A stretch of 64,000 bases of DNA from Gordonia asplenii (GTDB lineage: Bacteria; Actinomycetota; Actinomycetes; Mycobacteriales; Mycobacteriaceae), in the NCBI RefSeq assembly GCF_012933505.1, contig NZ_JABBNB010000027.1, positions 1 to 64,000 of the forward strand, read 5' to 3'. A program made the translations under genes and the position numbers. How positions within the stretch are numbered: the stretch's first letter is position 1; the number at the start of each line of letters is the position of its first letter. The notes beneath the pieces are model-generated. The model ran no database searches. It saw only the letters and a program-made list of their open reading frames with translations, and was not told the DNA's origin. Below are positions 1 through 7,975 of the stretch, one piece after another.

Positions 1-15
1 GCGTTAGCGACGAGC

Positions 16-190
16 GTGTCGAAACCACGGTGAGACAACGGATTTCGGTGAGTCGCGGCTGGTCAGGGACTGCAGTGTCGGCGCTACCGTCGGATGCACC
101 TGTTGGGTGCATCCGACTGGAGTTGATCACACGATCGGACGTGAGATGAGGGGTCGCGCGAAATCTGTTGTGTCACCGTGGTTTCGACAC
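16..190. repeat. Intergenic element with long terminal inverted repeats (family 2, copy 1)
   Basis: The ends are inverted copies of each other: GTGTCGAAACCACGGTGAGA at 16-35 continues to about 47 and is matched in inverse orientation by 159-190. In the middle, 89-100 and 106-117 form a perfect 12-bp hairpin with a 5-nt loop. A second copy with the same ends lies at 59638-59808. There is no room for a transposase, so this looks like a small non-autonomous or palindromic intergenic element. The function is unknown. Confidence 0.7.
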
Positions 191-253
191 GGACCTCGGC
201 TAGCGCCTCGGACCGGCTCAACCAGCGAAATAGGTCCACCGTCGGTGGATCCG

Positions 254-527
254 GGTTGAGCCGGTCCGAGCGCCGTGCTGACCGACGCGCTAGCCGAGTC
301 GAAGTTGCGGTAGCTTAGTCCGTGTCGAAACCTTTCAGCCACAACGACTTTCGATGAGGTGCGCCAATATCGGCAATGACACCCGGCAAGTGACGCGTGT
401 ACACCTTGCTGATGCCACGCCTCGATGTTCGATACCATCACGGTTCGACACGTGCGCTACCGTCAAATGTATTGTGGTACAGGGGTTTCGACACGCTCGT
501 CGCTAGCGCTCCTCGCGGCTCAACCAG
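254..527. repeat. Intergenic inverted-repeat element (family 1, diverged copy)
   Basis: The left end reads GGTTGAGCCGGTCCGAG and the right end finishes GCGGCTCAACCAG, so the termini are imperfect inverted repeats of about 45 bp. The core (about 330-480) matches the cores of the copies at 19561, 19890 and 59262, but the central hairpin seen in those copies is decayed here. The element sits just past the end of the minus-strand microcompartment operon and leaves no space for a gene between 1 and 574. Confidence 0.7.
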
Positions 528-574
528 CAGAGGGCAACTTCGCCTCGCCCAACCGACAGGTGTGGACGCTGCCC

Positions 575-1612
575 CTACTCCATCCTCAGAATGGTCTTCA
601 CACTGCGGCGCTGTGCCATATCCGCGTAACCCTGTGCGGCGTCGGCCAAATCTAGTCGGCCGTCGATGACGACGGTCGGGTCGATGACGCCCGAGGCCAG
701 CAGTCCCGCGAGTTCGTCCCGGTCCCTGATGGCGTTGCCGATCGCGAACGACAGCGTCAGCTCGTCGGCGAAGGCGCGAGCGACCGGCAGCGGCCACTGC
801 GCCGCCGAATGGACACCCACCGACACGACCGTTCCGCGTCGCCTGACCAGCGAAAGGGCCGAGTCCAGGCCGAGGCTTCCGCCGACCGCCTCGACCACCG
901 CATCGGCACCCCGCCCGTCGGTGAACTGGTCGATCACCGCGCGGGCGTCGTCGGGCGCGGCGGCGAGAGCACCGCACTCCTGTGCCAGGTCGCGGCGTTG
1001 CGCGACGGGTTCGACGACGATCACCGCGCCGGCACCGCAGGCCTGCGCCGCTTGGCTGGCCATCTGCCCCACCGGACCACCGCCCACGATCGCTACTGTC
1101 GCACCCGGGCGGAAGTCCGCGCGCCGGATGGCGGCGTACCCGGTTGCCAGGATGTCCCCGAGGAACAGCGCGGCTTCCCAACTCAATTCCGGCGGTAGCT
1201 TCTGCAGCGTGACATCCGCGAAGGGAACCCGCACATACTCGGCCTGAGCGCCGTCGAGTCTCGGACCGAACGCGGTGCCGCTGCCGAAGAACGACCGCGA
1301 CCGACATTCCCACTGGTTGCCTGCCCGGCACCACCAGCAGGCGCCGCACGCGGTGAAGTCCGCACCCGCGACCCGGTCGCCGATCGACAGTCCGCGGACC
1401 GCGGCACCGACGTCGACGACGACCCCGACGAACTCGTGGCCCATCACGGTGCCCGCCGTCAGTCCATCACCGTCGGCGATGAGATGCAGATCGGTGCCGC
1501 AGATGCCGGCACGACGCACCTGCACCACCGCGTCGGCGGCGTCGGACAACACCGGGTCGGCGACTGTTGCTACCTCGACCGTCCCGGCGCCGGCGAAGGT
1601 GACGGCCTTCAT
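575..1612 (-). CDS. Zinc-dependent alcohol dehydrogenase (MDR family), last gene of BMC operon
   Basis: A 345-residue medium-chain dehydrogenase. The catalytic-zinc region GICGTDLH and the GHE motif are near residues 37-60. Structural-zinc cysteines cluster in CGACWWCRAGNQWEC, and the NAD(P)-binding glycine motif VGGGPVG lies mid-protein. Its ATG overlaps the stop of the upstream malate-dehydrogenase-like gene (ATGA), so the two are translationally coupled. In known metabolosomes an alcohol dehydrogenase regenerates NAD+ by reducing part of the aldehyde, and that role is inferred here. The substrate is not deducible; the sequence is closer to the threonine/sorbitol dehydrogenase style than to iron-dependent PduQ/EutG alcohol dehydrogenases. 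Confidence 0.85.
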   Translation of the reverse strand: MKAVTFAGAGTVEVATVADPVLSDAADAVVQVRRAGICGTDLHLIADGDGLTAGTVMGHEFVGVVVDVGAAVRGLSIGDRVAGADFTACGACWWCRAGNQWECRSRSFFGSGTAFGPRLDGAQAEYVRVPFADVTLQKLPPELSWEAALFLGDILATGYAAIRRADFRPGATVAIVGGGPVGQMASQAAQACGAGAVIVVEPVAQRRDLAQECGALAAAPDDARAVIDQFTDGRGADAVVEAVGGSLGLDSALSLVRRRGTVVSVGVHSAAQWPLPVARAFADELTLSFAIGNAIRDRDELAGLLASGVIDPTVVIDGRLDLADAAQGYADMAQRRSVKTILRME

Positions 1613-2970
1613 GACGTGACCGCGCTCAGTGCGCTGACGCGTTCGGCGATACGGTCGGCCGCGGTGCGCAACTCACGCCGCTCGGCGTCGGTCAACGGTA
1701 CTTCGACGATCTCGTCGAGACCACGCCGACCGAGCCGGACCGGCAGACCCACGTATCCGGCGTCGATGCCGTATTCGCCGTGCGGCGCGACGGTGGCGGC
1801 CTGGACCTCACCGGTCTCGTCGATCATCGACAAGACCATTCGCGCCGCGGCCAGCCCGGGCGTGAAGAACGCGCTGCCCGACTTCAGCAGACCGACGACC
1901 TCGGCCCCCGAGTTCCGTGCGCGGTCCACCAGGGCATCGACTTGCGCCCCGGACAGCGCCTCGGTTACCGGCCGCCCCGACACCGTGGCCTGCGACAGCG
2001 GCATGACCATCTCTGCGCCGTGACTGCCCAGCGCTACGGCTGACACCTCGCGGGGGTGGACTCCGGCCCTCGATGCGGTGAGTGCCCGGAAGCGCGAGGA
2101 GTCGAGCACGCCGGCCATTCCGATCACTCGACTAGTCGGGAAACCTGATGTGCGCCAAGCATGTTCGGTCATCTCGTCCAGTGGATTGGTGACGATCAGC
2201 AGTACCGCGTCCGGCGAGATCAAGGCCGCGTCGGCGGCGAGGGCTCCGACGATCGCCGCGTTGGTGTCGACGAGATCCGTACGGCTCATGCCCGGGGTGC
2301 GCGCCTTGCCGGCGGTGATCACGACATAGTCGGAGGGGCCCGCCTCAGCCAGGGTGTTGACGCCGCGAACGCGTGTCGCGAAACCCAGCAGCGGCGACGC
2401 GTGTGCGATGTCGAGGGCGATTCCGGCGGCACGCTGGCCTGCGATGTCGACCAGGACCACCTCGTCGATGACGTCGGATTCGGCGAGTCGCATCGCGGCG
2501 ATCATGCCGACGTTCCCTGCCCCGACCACGGTCACCCGCCCGACTTTGGCGTTCGACGGCCTGCGGGACGCCGAATTGCCATGTCCCACAAGGACGTCGG
2601 CCGGCACTGGCGCACCCCGCCGGTACAACGCCGGTGATGGTGGGCTCAGCGGTGCAGGCGGCGCTGAACCCACCACGTCGTGGGGCCCGGGTCGACGGAC
2701 CACGCTCGCCGGTCGCGCCGACGACGGCGCGGGCGTCGCCGACACCGGCACCGGTGCCGCCGACACCGGCGCGGACGCCGTCGATGCCGGTACCCGAGCC
2801 GCGATGGCCGCAGCGGCAGACGCCGTAGTCGCTTCCACGACGATCTCGACCTTCGCGTCGCGAGCGCGTTCACGTGCGAGGGGTGTGACGATGTCGGTGC
2901 GGCCGACGATCAACCGGTTCGCGCCGGCCGCGATGACCGCGTCGACGGAGTCGGCACCGTGCACGGTCAT
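1609..2970 (-). CDS. Malate dehydrogenase-like protein with N-terminal BMC-type extension
   Basis: 453 residues, against about 310-330 for the family. Residues 143-453 are a complete LDH/MDH fold: GAGNVG for NAD, ARTPGMSR (R224 and R230, the malate/oxaloacetate type), LDSSR (D290, R293) and catalytic H317 in GSHG. Before it lie a small domain (1-46) ending in VTPLARERARD and an Ala/Pro/Ser-rich linker (about 47-140). The VTPLAR-type motif resembles short segments of other microcompartment proteins (for example the EutT/EutQ group), from memory only. The ATG overlaps the stop of the BMC-T gene. I infer a lumen- or shell-attached NADH/NAD recycling enzyme. An internal start that drops the extension is possible but less likely given the ATGA coupling. 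Confidence 0.85.
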   Translation of the reverse strand: MTVHGADSVDAVIAAGANRLIVGRTDIVTPLARERARDAKVEIVVEATTASAAAAIAARVPASTASAPVSAAPVPVSATPAPSSARPASVVRRPGPHDVVGSAPPAPLSPPSPALYRRGAPVPADVLVGHGNSASRRPSNAKVGRVTVVGAGNVGMIAAMRLAESDVIDEVVLVDIAGQRAAGIALDIAHASPLLGFATRVRGVNTLAEAGPSDYVVITAGKARTPGMSRTDLVDTNAAIVGALAADAALISPDAVLLIVTNPLDEMTEHAWRTSGFPTSRVIGMAGVLDSSRFRALTASRAGVHPREVSAVALGSHGAEMVMPLSQATVSGRPVTEALSGAQVDALVDRARNSGAEVVGLLKSGSAFFTPGLAAARMVLSMIDETGEVQAATVAPHGEYGIDAGYVGLPVRLGRRGLDEIVEVPLTDAERRELRTAADRIAERVSALSAVTS

Positions 2971-3602
2971 CGCTTCCCCTCCGCCACCCCGTCGAGCTGT
3001 TCCAGAGCGGCGACCGCAGCGTCCCGCGCGGTGGCGACTTCGCTCTCCCCGCCGGACAGGAACAGCCGGCCGAAACGTCCGACCGCGCGGATCTCGATGA
3101 CGCTGATGTCGGCGGCCTTCTCGGCCTCGTTTGCGGCGAGCGAGATGTAGGCGGCCGGCGCGCATTCGAGCACGAACAGACTGTCGCCGGGCATCAGAAG
3201 CGATCCTTTGCGCCATTTGTTCAGCAATTGCGCCTGATAGCCGTGCACGTTGGTGATGAACTGCGTCGACGCGATCGTCGGTTTGATCCGATCGGACTCG
3301 GACATGCCGAGCTCGGCGAGCAGCGCGTCGCCGGCGGCCAGGACGTCGGCTTGCTGCTCCGAATGCAGTTCCAGCAGGCCGAATTCGCGTTCGATGATCT
3401 GCAGCGCGGGGCGCACGCCTGCCGCCTTGAGCGCGATGTCGGCGGCCTTGAACACCTCGTTGCCGGGTGCCATTTCGATGAACAGTTCGGCCATACCCGC
3501 CAGCGGCGGATCGCCCGGGCTGGTCGCGGCGACGTGCGCGGCGCACTGAGGCTGCATGCGGTCGATGAACGCGTACGTACGCAGAGTGGCCTGATGACTC
3601 AT
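2967..3602 (-). CDS. Microcompartment shell protein, tandem-domain trimer (BMC-T)
   Basis: 211 residues with two BMC (PF00936-type) folds, roughly 30-105 and 115-205. They show VFKAADIALKAAGV and the paired segment EAEKAADISVIEIRAVGRFG. Proteins of this kind trimerise into pseudohexameric shell tiles, often with a larger gated pore. The ATG at 3602 gives the conserved start MSHQATLRTYAFI; upstream in-frame codons are low-complexity read-through. It lies between the acylating aldehyde dehydrogenase gene and the malate-dehydrogenase-like gene, and its stop overlaps the latter. The closest type I recall is the BMC-T of Rhodococcus/Mycobacterium (RMM) compartments. Confidence 0.9.
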   Translation of the reverse strand: MSHQATLRTYAFIDRMQPQCAAHVAATSPGDPPLAGMAELFIEMAPGNEVFKAADIALKAAGVRPALQIIEREFGLLELHSEQQADVLAAGDALLAELGMSESDRIKPTIASTQFITNVHGYQAQLLNKWRKGSLLMPGDSLFVLECAPAAYISLAANEAEKAADISVIEIRAVGRFGRLFLSGGESEVATARDAAVAALEQLDGVAEGKR

Positions 3603-3672
3603 GAGTCGGTCCTTTGCTGAGGGTGCCGTCGTGCGGCGACGTCGGGTCGCCCGGCGGGCGCGTGAGTGGTGG

Positions 3673-5049
3673 TCATTCGTAGACACCTCGCCACGGCCGC
3701 GCCAGGTGGGCCACTCGTTTGATGTTGACCAGGTGCAGCGGCGTGACGTTGTCCGAGCAGATCGAGCCACTCCACGTGCCGGTCCCCAGCTGGAACGACG
3801 GATCGACGTTGCAGGAGTAGCCCATGCCGCCGAACAGCGCGGGGCTGTTGACGATGATCCGGCCGGCGGGCAGTTCGCTGAACTTCGCGATCACCGCGGA
3901 GTCGGTGGCGTGGATGGCAACGGTATGTCCTTCACCGCCCAGCGCGAGGATCTCCCGGCACCGGCGCCAGCCCGCAGCCGAGTCGGCTTCGCGGTACACC
4001 GTCAGCACCGGACCGAGGATCTCCCTGGAGAGCGGAATGTCGGGGCCGACCGCGGTCAGCTCCGCGCCGAGCACCTTGGTGCCGTGCGGCACCGAAAAGC
4101 CCGACAGCTCAGCCAGTTTCGACGCTGTCTGGCCGACGGCGTCGGGGCGCAGTCCACCGCGTTCGTCGAAGATCGTCCGGGCCAGCGCCGATTGCGCCTC
4201 GGGCGTCAGCCAAGCGACTCCGTTGCGTGTCATCTCGTCGACCAACCGGTCGGCGACGGGAGCGTCGACGACCACCGACTGTTCGGCGACACACGCGGTG
4301 CCGTTGTCGAAGGATTTCGACGACACCAGCATGGTGGCGACTTCGGCGAGGTCGGGGGCGGTGCGATCGACATACGCGGGCACATTGCCCGCGCCGACGG
4401 CGATGGTGGGCTTGCCGCTCGAATAGGCAGCGGCGACCATTGCGGGGCCGCCGGTGGCCAGCACCAGCCGCACATCGCGATGCGACATCAGCTCCTGGGT
4501 GGCCGCAAGCGTCGGCTGATGCAGACACGACACCAGGTGTTCGGGCGCACCGGCTTTCACCGCGGCCTCGGCCATGATCTCCGCGGCGCGGATCGAGCAT
4601 CGCGCGGCCCGCGGGTGGGGTGCATGCACGACGGCGTTGCCGGCTTTGACTGCCGCGAGGCTCTTGAACAGCACCGTCGCCGTCGGGTTGGTCACCGGGA
4701 TGATGGCCGCGATCAGCCCCATCGGCGAGCCGATCGCGGTGACCTTGTTGGCCTCGTCGGCCCACAGGACGCCCACCGCACGACGTTCGAGCATCCAGTC
4801 GGCGACGAATCCCGTGTTGAACCGATTCTTGATGATCTTGTCTTCGAAGACGCCGTACCCGGTCTCCTCGGCGGCCAGCCGGGCCAACTCCTCGGACGCG
4901 GCGTAGCCGGCTTTCGCCATCGCACGCACAATCTCGTCCAAGAAGTCCTGGCCGGCACCGTCGATGGCGTCGAACGCAGCTTTGGTCGCCGCTACCTGAG
5001 CACGGACGTCCGCCAGTGCCGCAAGGTCGGGATCGAGCACTGCTGTCAT
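3673..5049 (-). CDS. CoA-acylating aldehyde dehydrogenase (EutE/PduP family), core BMC enzyme
   Basis: 458 residues. It oxidises an aldehyde with NAD+ and CoA to acyl-CoA and NADH. Catalytic cysteine C253 sits in DNGTACVAEQS, the acylating-family signature. PVTNPTATVLFKSL and VGAGNVPAYVD are also family motifs, and the C-terminus GTGTWSGSICSDNVTP is typical. The first 25 residues (MTAVLDPDLAALADVRAQVA) could be an amphipathic targeting helix like that of PduP; this is inference. It lies between two shell genes. RMM-type compartments carry a related aldehyde dehydrogenase, but no phosphotransacylase (PduL/EutD) is visible anywhere in this locus. Acetaldehyde, propionaldehyde or sulfoacetaldehyde are possible substrates. 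Confidence 0.88.
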   Translation of the reverse strand: MTAVLDPDLAALADVRAQVAATKAAFDAIDGAGQDFLDEIVRAMAKAGYAASEELARLAAEETGYGVFEDKIIKNRFNTGFVADWMLERRAVGVLWADEANKVTAIGSPMGLIAAIIPVTNPTATVLFKSLAAVKAGNAVVHAPHPRAARCSIRAAEIMAEAAVKAGAPEHLVSCLHQPTLAATQELMSHRDVRLVLATGGPAMVAAAYSSGKPTIAVGAGNVPAYVDRTAPDLAEVATMLVSSKSFDNGTACVAEQSVVVDAPVADRLVDEMTRNGVAWLTPEAQSALARTIFDERGGLRPDAVGQTASKLAELSGFSVPHGTKVLGAELTAVGPDIPLSREILGPVLTVYREADSAAGWRRCREILALGGEGHTVAIHATDSAVIAKFSELPAGRIIVNSPALFGGMGYSCNVDPSFQLGTGTWSGSICSDNVTPLHLVNIKRVAHLARPWRGVYE

Positions 5050-5117
5050 GTCAACATGCCTTTCTCGTCTCTACCGCGCCCGACCTCGAGGTGGGCGCAG
5101 CTGTCGGCTGAGCCCGC

Positions 5118-5435
5118 TCAGGCACCCTTGGGACGGGTGAGGATGGCCAACACACTCTCGGTTTCCTCGTGCGGACGTGGGATCACGTGCACGGATACCA
5201 CTTCGCCCGCCTTGCCCGCGGCGACCGCACCGGCGTCGGTCGCGGCTTTGACGGCGCCGACGTCGCCGCGCACCATCACGGTCACGAGACCGCCGCCGAT
5301 CTCGCGATGTCCGACCAGCTGGACGTTGGCCGCCTTGACCATCGCGTCCGCGGCTTCGATGGCTCCGACGAGGCCCTTGGTCTCGATGAGACCGAGGGCG
5401 CCCGCGCCGCGAGTGGAGGTTGATGTTGGTGCCAT
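5118..5435 (-). CDS. Microcompartment shell protein, hexamer-forming BMC-H (copy 1)
   Basis: 105 residues, a single BMC domain: GLIETKGLVGAIEAADAMVKAANV, then GLVTVMVRGDVGAVKAA and the ending VHVIPRPHEE. The chosen ATG at 5435 has GAAAGG 8 nt upstream. A second in-frame ATG at 5537 would overlap the BMC-P stop as ATGA and add 34 mostly Thr/Pro residues; its upstream GAGGTG is also acceptable, so the start is uncertain. Its partner BMC-H is in the divergent operon at 8772. Hexamers of this family form the shell facets. Confidence 0.92.
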   Translation of the reverse strand: MAPTSTSTRGAGALGLIETKGLVGAIEAADAMVKAANVQLVGHREIGGGLVTVMVRGDVGAVKAATDAGAVAAGKAGEVVSVHVIPRPHEETESVLAILTRPKGA

Positions 5436-5533
5436 GGTGGTGCCTTTCGTGTTGGTTTCCACAGGTGAAGTGGGGGTGGTGGTCGCCGCTCGCGGCGTGC
5501 TCTGCGTCGGCTCGGTCTGCGCGCGTGGGACGG

Positions 5534-5827
5534 TCATTTGTCGTAGGTCACCTCGTTTTCGACGATCAGGCTGTCGATGATTCCGATGACCGCAGCGTCG
5601 ACGGGGGCGCTCGCCAGCTCCTCGTCGACCCGCGCGGCGCTGCCTGCCGCGACGAGAACCACCTCGCCGCGACCCGCACCAACGAGATCGACGACCGCGT
5701 AGGGCGTACCGACGACCCGCTCCGGCGCCGCCGGGTCGAGGTCGTGGACCAGCAGGATGGTGCGGCCGGCGATGGATGCGGGCTTCGCCGTCGAAACCAC
5801 TTGGCCGACAACCCGTGCGACACGCAT
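5534..5827 (-). CDS. Microcompartment vertex protein, pentamer-forming BMC-P (EutN/CcmL family)
   Basis: 97 residues with the EutN/CcmL hallmarks: MRVARVVGQVVSTAKP at the start, the LLVHDLDP and GTPYAVVDLVGAGRGEVVLVAAGSAAR segments, and the ending IIDSLIVENEV. The ATG at 5827 is preceded by GGGAGA at about 7 nt. Pentamers cap the vertices of the icosahedral shell. It is the first gene of the minus arm, and the only BMC-P in the locus. Confidence 0.93.
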   Translation of the reverse strand: MRVARVVGQVVSTAKPASIAGRTILLVHDLDPAAPERVVGTPYAVVDLVGAGRGEVVLVAAGSAARVDEELASAPVDAAVIGIIDSLIVENEVTYDK

Positions 5828-6023
5828 TGCGTTCTCCCGTCGGTTCGTACTCCTCGGACCCGTTCGGCGGGCCGCGATCACAGTAAGCAGCGCGGCTCAT
5901 TGCGACCGTTATCGTCGCGGGACAACATCGGGGGGCGTCTTTGTCCTCGATGGAGGTGACGACTGTCGCCGGTCGCGGGCACGCTGTTCGGTACCCAGGC
6001 AGTAACCGATACGAGGAGCAGAA
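5828..6023. promoter_or_regulatory. Divergent promoter region between the two BMC operons
   Basis: A 196-bp gap separates the BMC-P start (minus) from the DUF7064/7065-like gene start (plus), so it must hold both promoters. GGACAA at 5920-5925 and TTGTCC at 5941-5946 form an inverted repeat with a 15-nt spacer, a possible regulator site. I cannot assign -35/-10 boxes confidently. Confidence 0.55.
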
Positions 6024-7031
6024 GTGATCGAAGACCACGACGCCGACTTTCACGAGCCCACGAGCGACGACCCGACGTGGGCGGAGACCAACTTCTTCGG
6101 GTTCTACGTGCCCGAAGCACATCTCAACGTCGGCGTCTACGCGCTGTTTCGCCCGAACGTCGGCGTGGCCATCTCGACGGTCGCCATGAACTCGAAGTTC
6201 GTGGAGGCACCCTGGCAGGCGGAATACTGGGACGCGCAGCATCACCTCGCGATTCCGCAGCCGCACAATCTTCGCGACTATCGACTCGCGAACGGACTCT
6301 CGGTCTCCTCCCCCGAACCGAACCGGGTCTGGGACGTCGAGTTCGACAACGGCGACGGCGTGTCGCTCGCGTTCCGGTACACGGCGCTCGCCGACGCCTT
6401 CGACATCCACGATCCCAAGCAGGATCCGGTCGTCGCAGCGGCTCTGGAGGCCGCTGCCGACGACGACACCTTCGCCTGGGGTGAGGCGTACGCGGGACAC
6501 TTCGATCAGACCGGCAAATTCGAAGGCGAGGTGAACCTGCGGGGTCGCACGTATCCGGTGGACTGTGTCTCGACCATGGACCACAGCTGGGGCCTGCGCT
6601 CGGAGCACCAGGGGCACACCATGAGCTGGCTCCACGCGCACTTCTCCGACGACTTCGCGATCCATGCGATCCTCGACTTCGACCCCGACGGCGGCCCGGA
6701 CGCGCCGACCGACCTCACGCTGTCGCACGGCTACGTCATGGACCACGGGCAGCTCTACGGGCTGTCGCACGCGCAGGGACGCACCATCCGTCAAGGCTTC
6801 TTCGCCAAGTCGGTCGAACTGGAAGTCACCGACAGCCGTGGCCAGACTCACCAGCTGACCGGGCTGGCCCGCACCGCCTTCCCGTGGCAGGCCGGCCCCG
6901 GCACCGTCGGCTACAACGTGCTGGCGCAATGGCGCTACGGCAAGGACCGGACGCCGGGCTGGGGCGAGATCCAGGACTTCATCGGTCCGCAACACCTGTG
7001 CAAGATCTACAGCGGCGACGTCGGGCGTTGA
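6024..7031 (+). CDS. DUF7064/7065-like protein, first gene of the plus BMC arm
   Basis: 335 residues, without a signal peptide or membrane segment. It is rich in Asp, His and Trp and has repeated beta-strand-like stretches (TMDHSWGLRSEHQGH; FDNGDGVSLAFRYTALADAFDIHDP). The pattern resembles the DUF7064/7065 proteins and the CrtC/Svf1-type lipocalin-like fold that accompany aromatic, terpene or steroid catabolism in actinobacteria. This is family memory, not a search. It starts one nucleotide pair before the HAD gene (stop 7031, next ATG 7034) and heads the operon that ends in BMC-H. The role is unknown; a binding protein or hydratase-like enzyme are the obvious options. Confidence 0.6.
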   Translation: MIEDHDADFHEPTSDDPTWAETNFFGFYVPEAHLNVGVYALFRPNVGVAISTVAMNSKFVEAPWQAEYWDAQHHLAIPQPHNLRDYRLANGLSVSSPEPNRVWDVEFDNGDGVSLAFRYTALADAFDIHDPKQDPVVAAALEAAADDDTFAWGEAYAGHFDQTGKFEGEVNLRGRTYPVDCVSTMDHSWGLRSEHQGHTMSWLHAHFSDDFAIHAILDFDPDGGPDAPTDLTLSHGYVMDHGQLYGLSHAQGRTIRQGFFAKSVELEVTDSRGQTHQLTGLARTAFPWQAGPGTVGYNVLAQWRYGKDRTPGWGEIQDFIGPQHLCKIYSGDVGR

Positions 7032-7033
7032 CG

Positions 7034-7975
7034 ATGTGCCCACCACCCAGTGCGGTCATCTTCGACCTCGACGGCACGTTGGTCCAGACCCGTGAAGCCT
7101 CGTGGAAGGTGTTCGCCGCCATCAACGACGCGCACGGCCTGGGAATCGACACCGCTGAGAAGTTCTTCGGGCTGTTCGCCGACAACTTCTTCGCGTCGCT
7201 GCGGGAGGTGTGCGGCACGACCGAGCGCGCCGACCGCGTCGTCGGCGAGTTCATGAGCGCGCTCGACGAGCACTACGCGCCGATGATGGTGCCCGGGCTG
7301 GCCGACGTGGTCAAGCAAATGGTCCCGCAGTCGCGGCTGGCGGTGCTGTCGTCGAACACGACCGCGGTGATCAGGCGCGTGCTGAGGTCGAATCACCTGG
7401 AGTACTGCTTCGCGCATGTGTTCGGCGGCGACGTCGAGCCCGACAAAGGACGCGGCATCGAGCGGTTCCTGTCCGACGCCGCGGTGGGGTCCGGGCGTCT
7501 GTGCACGGCGTACTACGACGAGCCGACCGGCGATACGCGTTCCGCCCCGAACGCCACCGCGAATCCTCGCGAAGTCGCCCTCATCACCGACACCGTCGGC
7601 GACGTCGAAGCCGCCGTCGCGTCGGGCATCCGCGCCGTCGGCGTGGCCTGGGGCATGCACACCGAGGAACAACTCCTCGCCGCGGGCGCCGAGTTCGTCG
7701 CGATCTGGCCGCAGGAGTTGCTGTCGTACCTGTACGGGCGCGTCGACGACGCGTGCTCATGCAGCGTCGCCGTCGTCGAAACCGCGACCGCGCAACAGGA
7801 CCGCGTGGTACGCAATCGTCGGCTACGACGTCTGCGCGGCATCGGGAACGCTCGCGTACCGGCTGGCGCACCGCAATCGCCGCCCCCGAAACCGCCCGCA
7901 CCCGCCCGCGATGCCCAGCGCACGACGACCCTCGACCCCGTTCTCGCCGACGCCATCGCCAGGACCATCCGATGA
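7034..7975 (+). CDS. HAD-superfamily phosphatase with C-terminal tail
   Basis: 313 residues. Residues 1-238 are a phosphoglycolate-phosphatase-like HAD domain: motif I FDLDGT (D11, D13), motif II LSSN near 106, a lysine in EPDKGRG, and motif IV ITDTVGD near 187. After that comes an atypical 75-residue tail: a basic stretch, a Pro-rich linker (QSPPPKPPAPA) and a final predicted helix TLDPVLADAIARTIR. Linker plus short amphipathic helix is the known layout of encapsulation peptides, so I infer packaging into the compartment. The stop overlaps the SurE ATG (ATGA). The substrate is unknown; a phosphorylated intermediate made by the dikinase-like system at 14-19 kb is one possibility. Confidence 0.82.
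   Translation: MCPPPSAVIFDLDGTLVQTREASWKVFAAINDAHGLGIDTAEKFFGLFADNFFASLREVCGTTERADRVVGEFMSALDEHYAPMMVPGLADVVKQMVPQSRLAVLSSNTTAVIRRVLRSNHLEYCFAHVFGGDVEPDKGRGIERFLSDAAVGSGRLCTAYYDEPTGDTRSAPNATANPREVALITDTVGDVEAAVASGIRAVGVAWGMHTEEQLLAAGAEFVAIWPQELLSYLYGRVDDACSCSVAVVETATAQQDRVVRNRRLRRLRGIGNARVPAGAPQSPPPKPPAPARDAQRTTTLDPVLADAIARTIR

Noticed and set aside
438..1349. Long open frame antisense to the alcohol dehydrogenase
   Set aside because: Arg/Gly-rich translation without family features, fully covered by a clear dehydrogenase in another frame; typical shadow of high-GC DNA.
2970..3546. Upstream extension of the malate-dehydrogenase-like frame to a 645-residue protein
   Set aside because: The added part is the out-of-frame shadow of the BMC-T gene; the ATG at 2970 overlaps the BMC-T stop as expected.
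7210..7971. N-terminal extension of SurE through the HAD gene
   Set aside because: Arg-rich shadow sequence; SurE similarity begins at the ATG at 7972.
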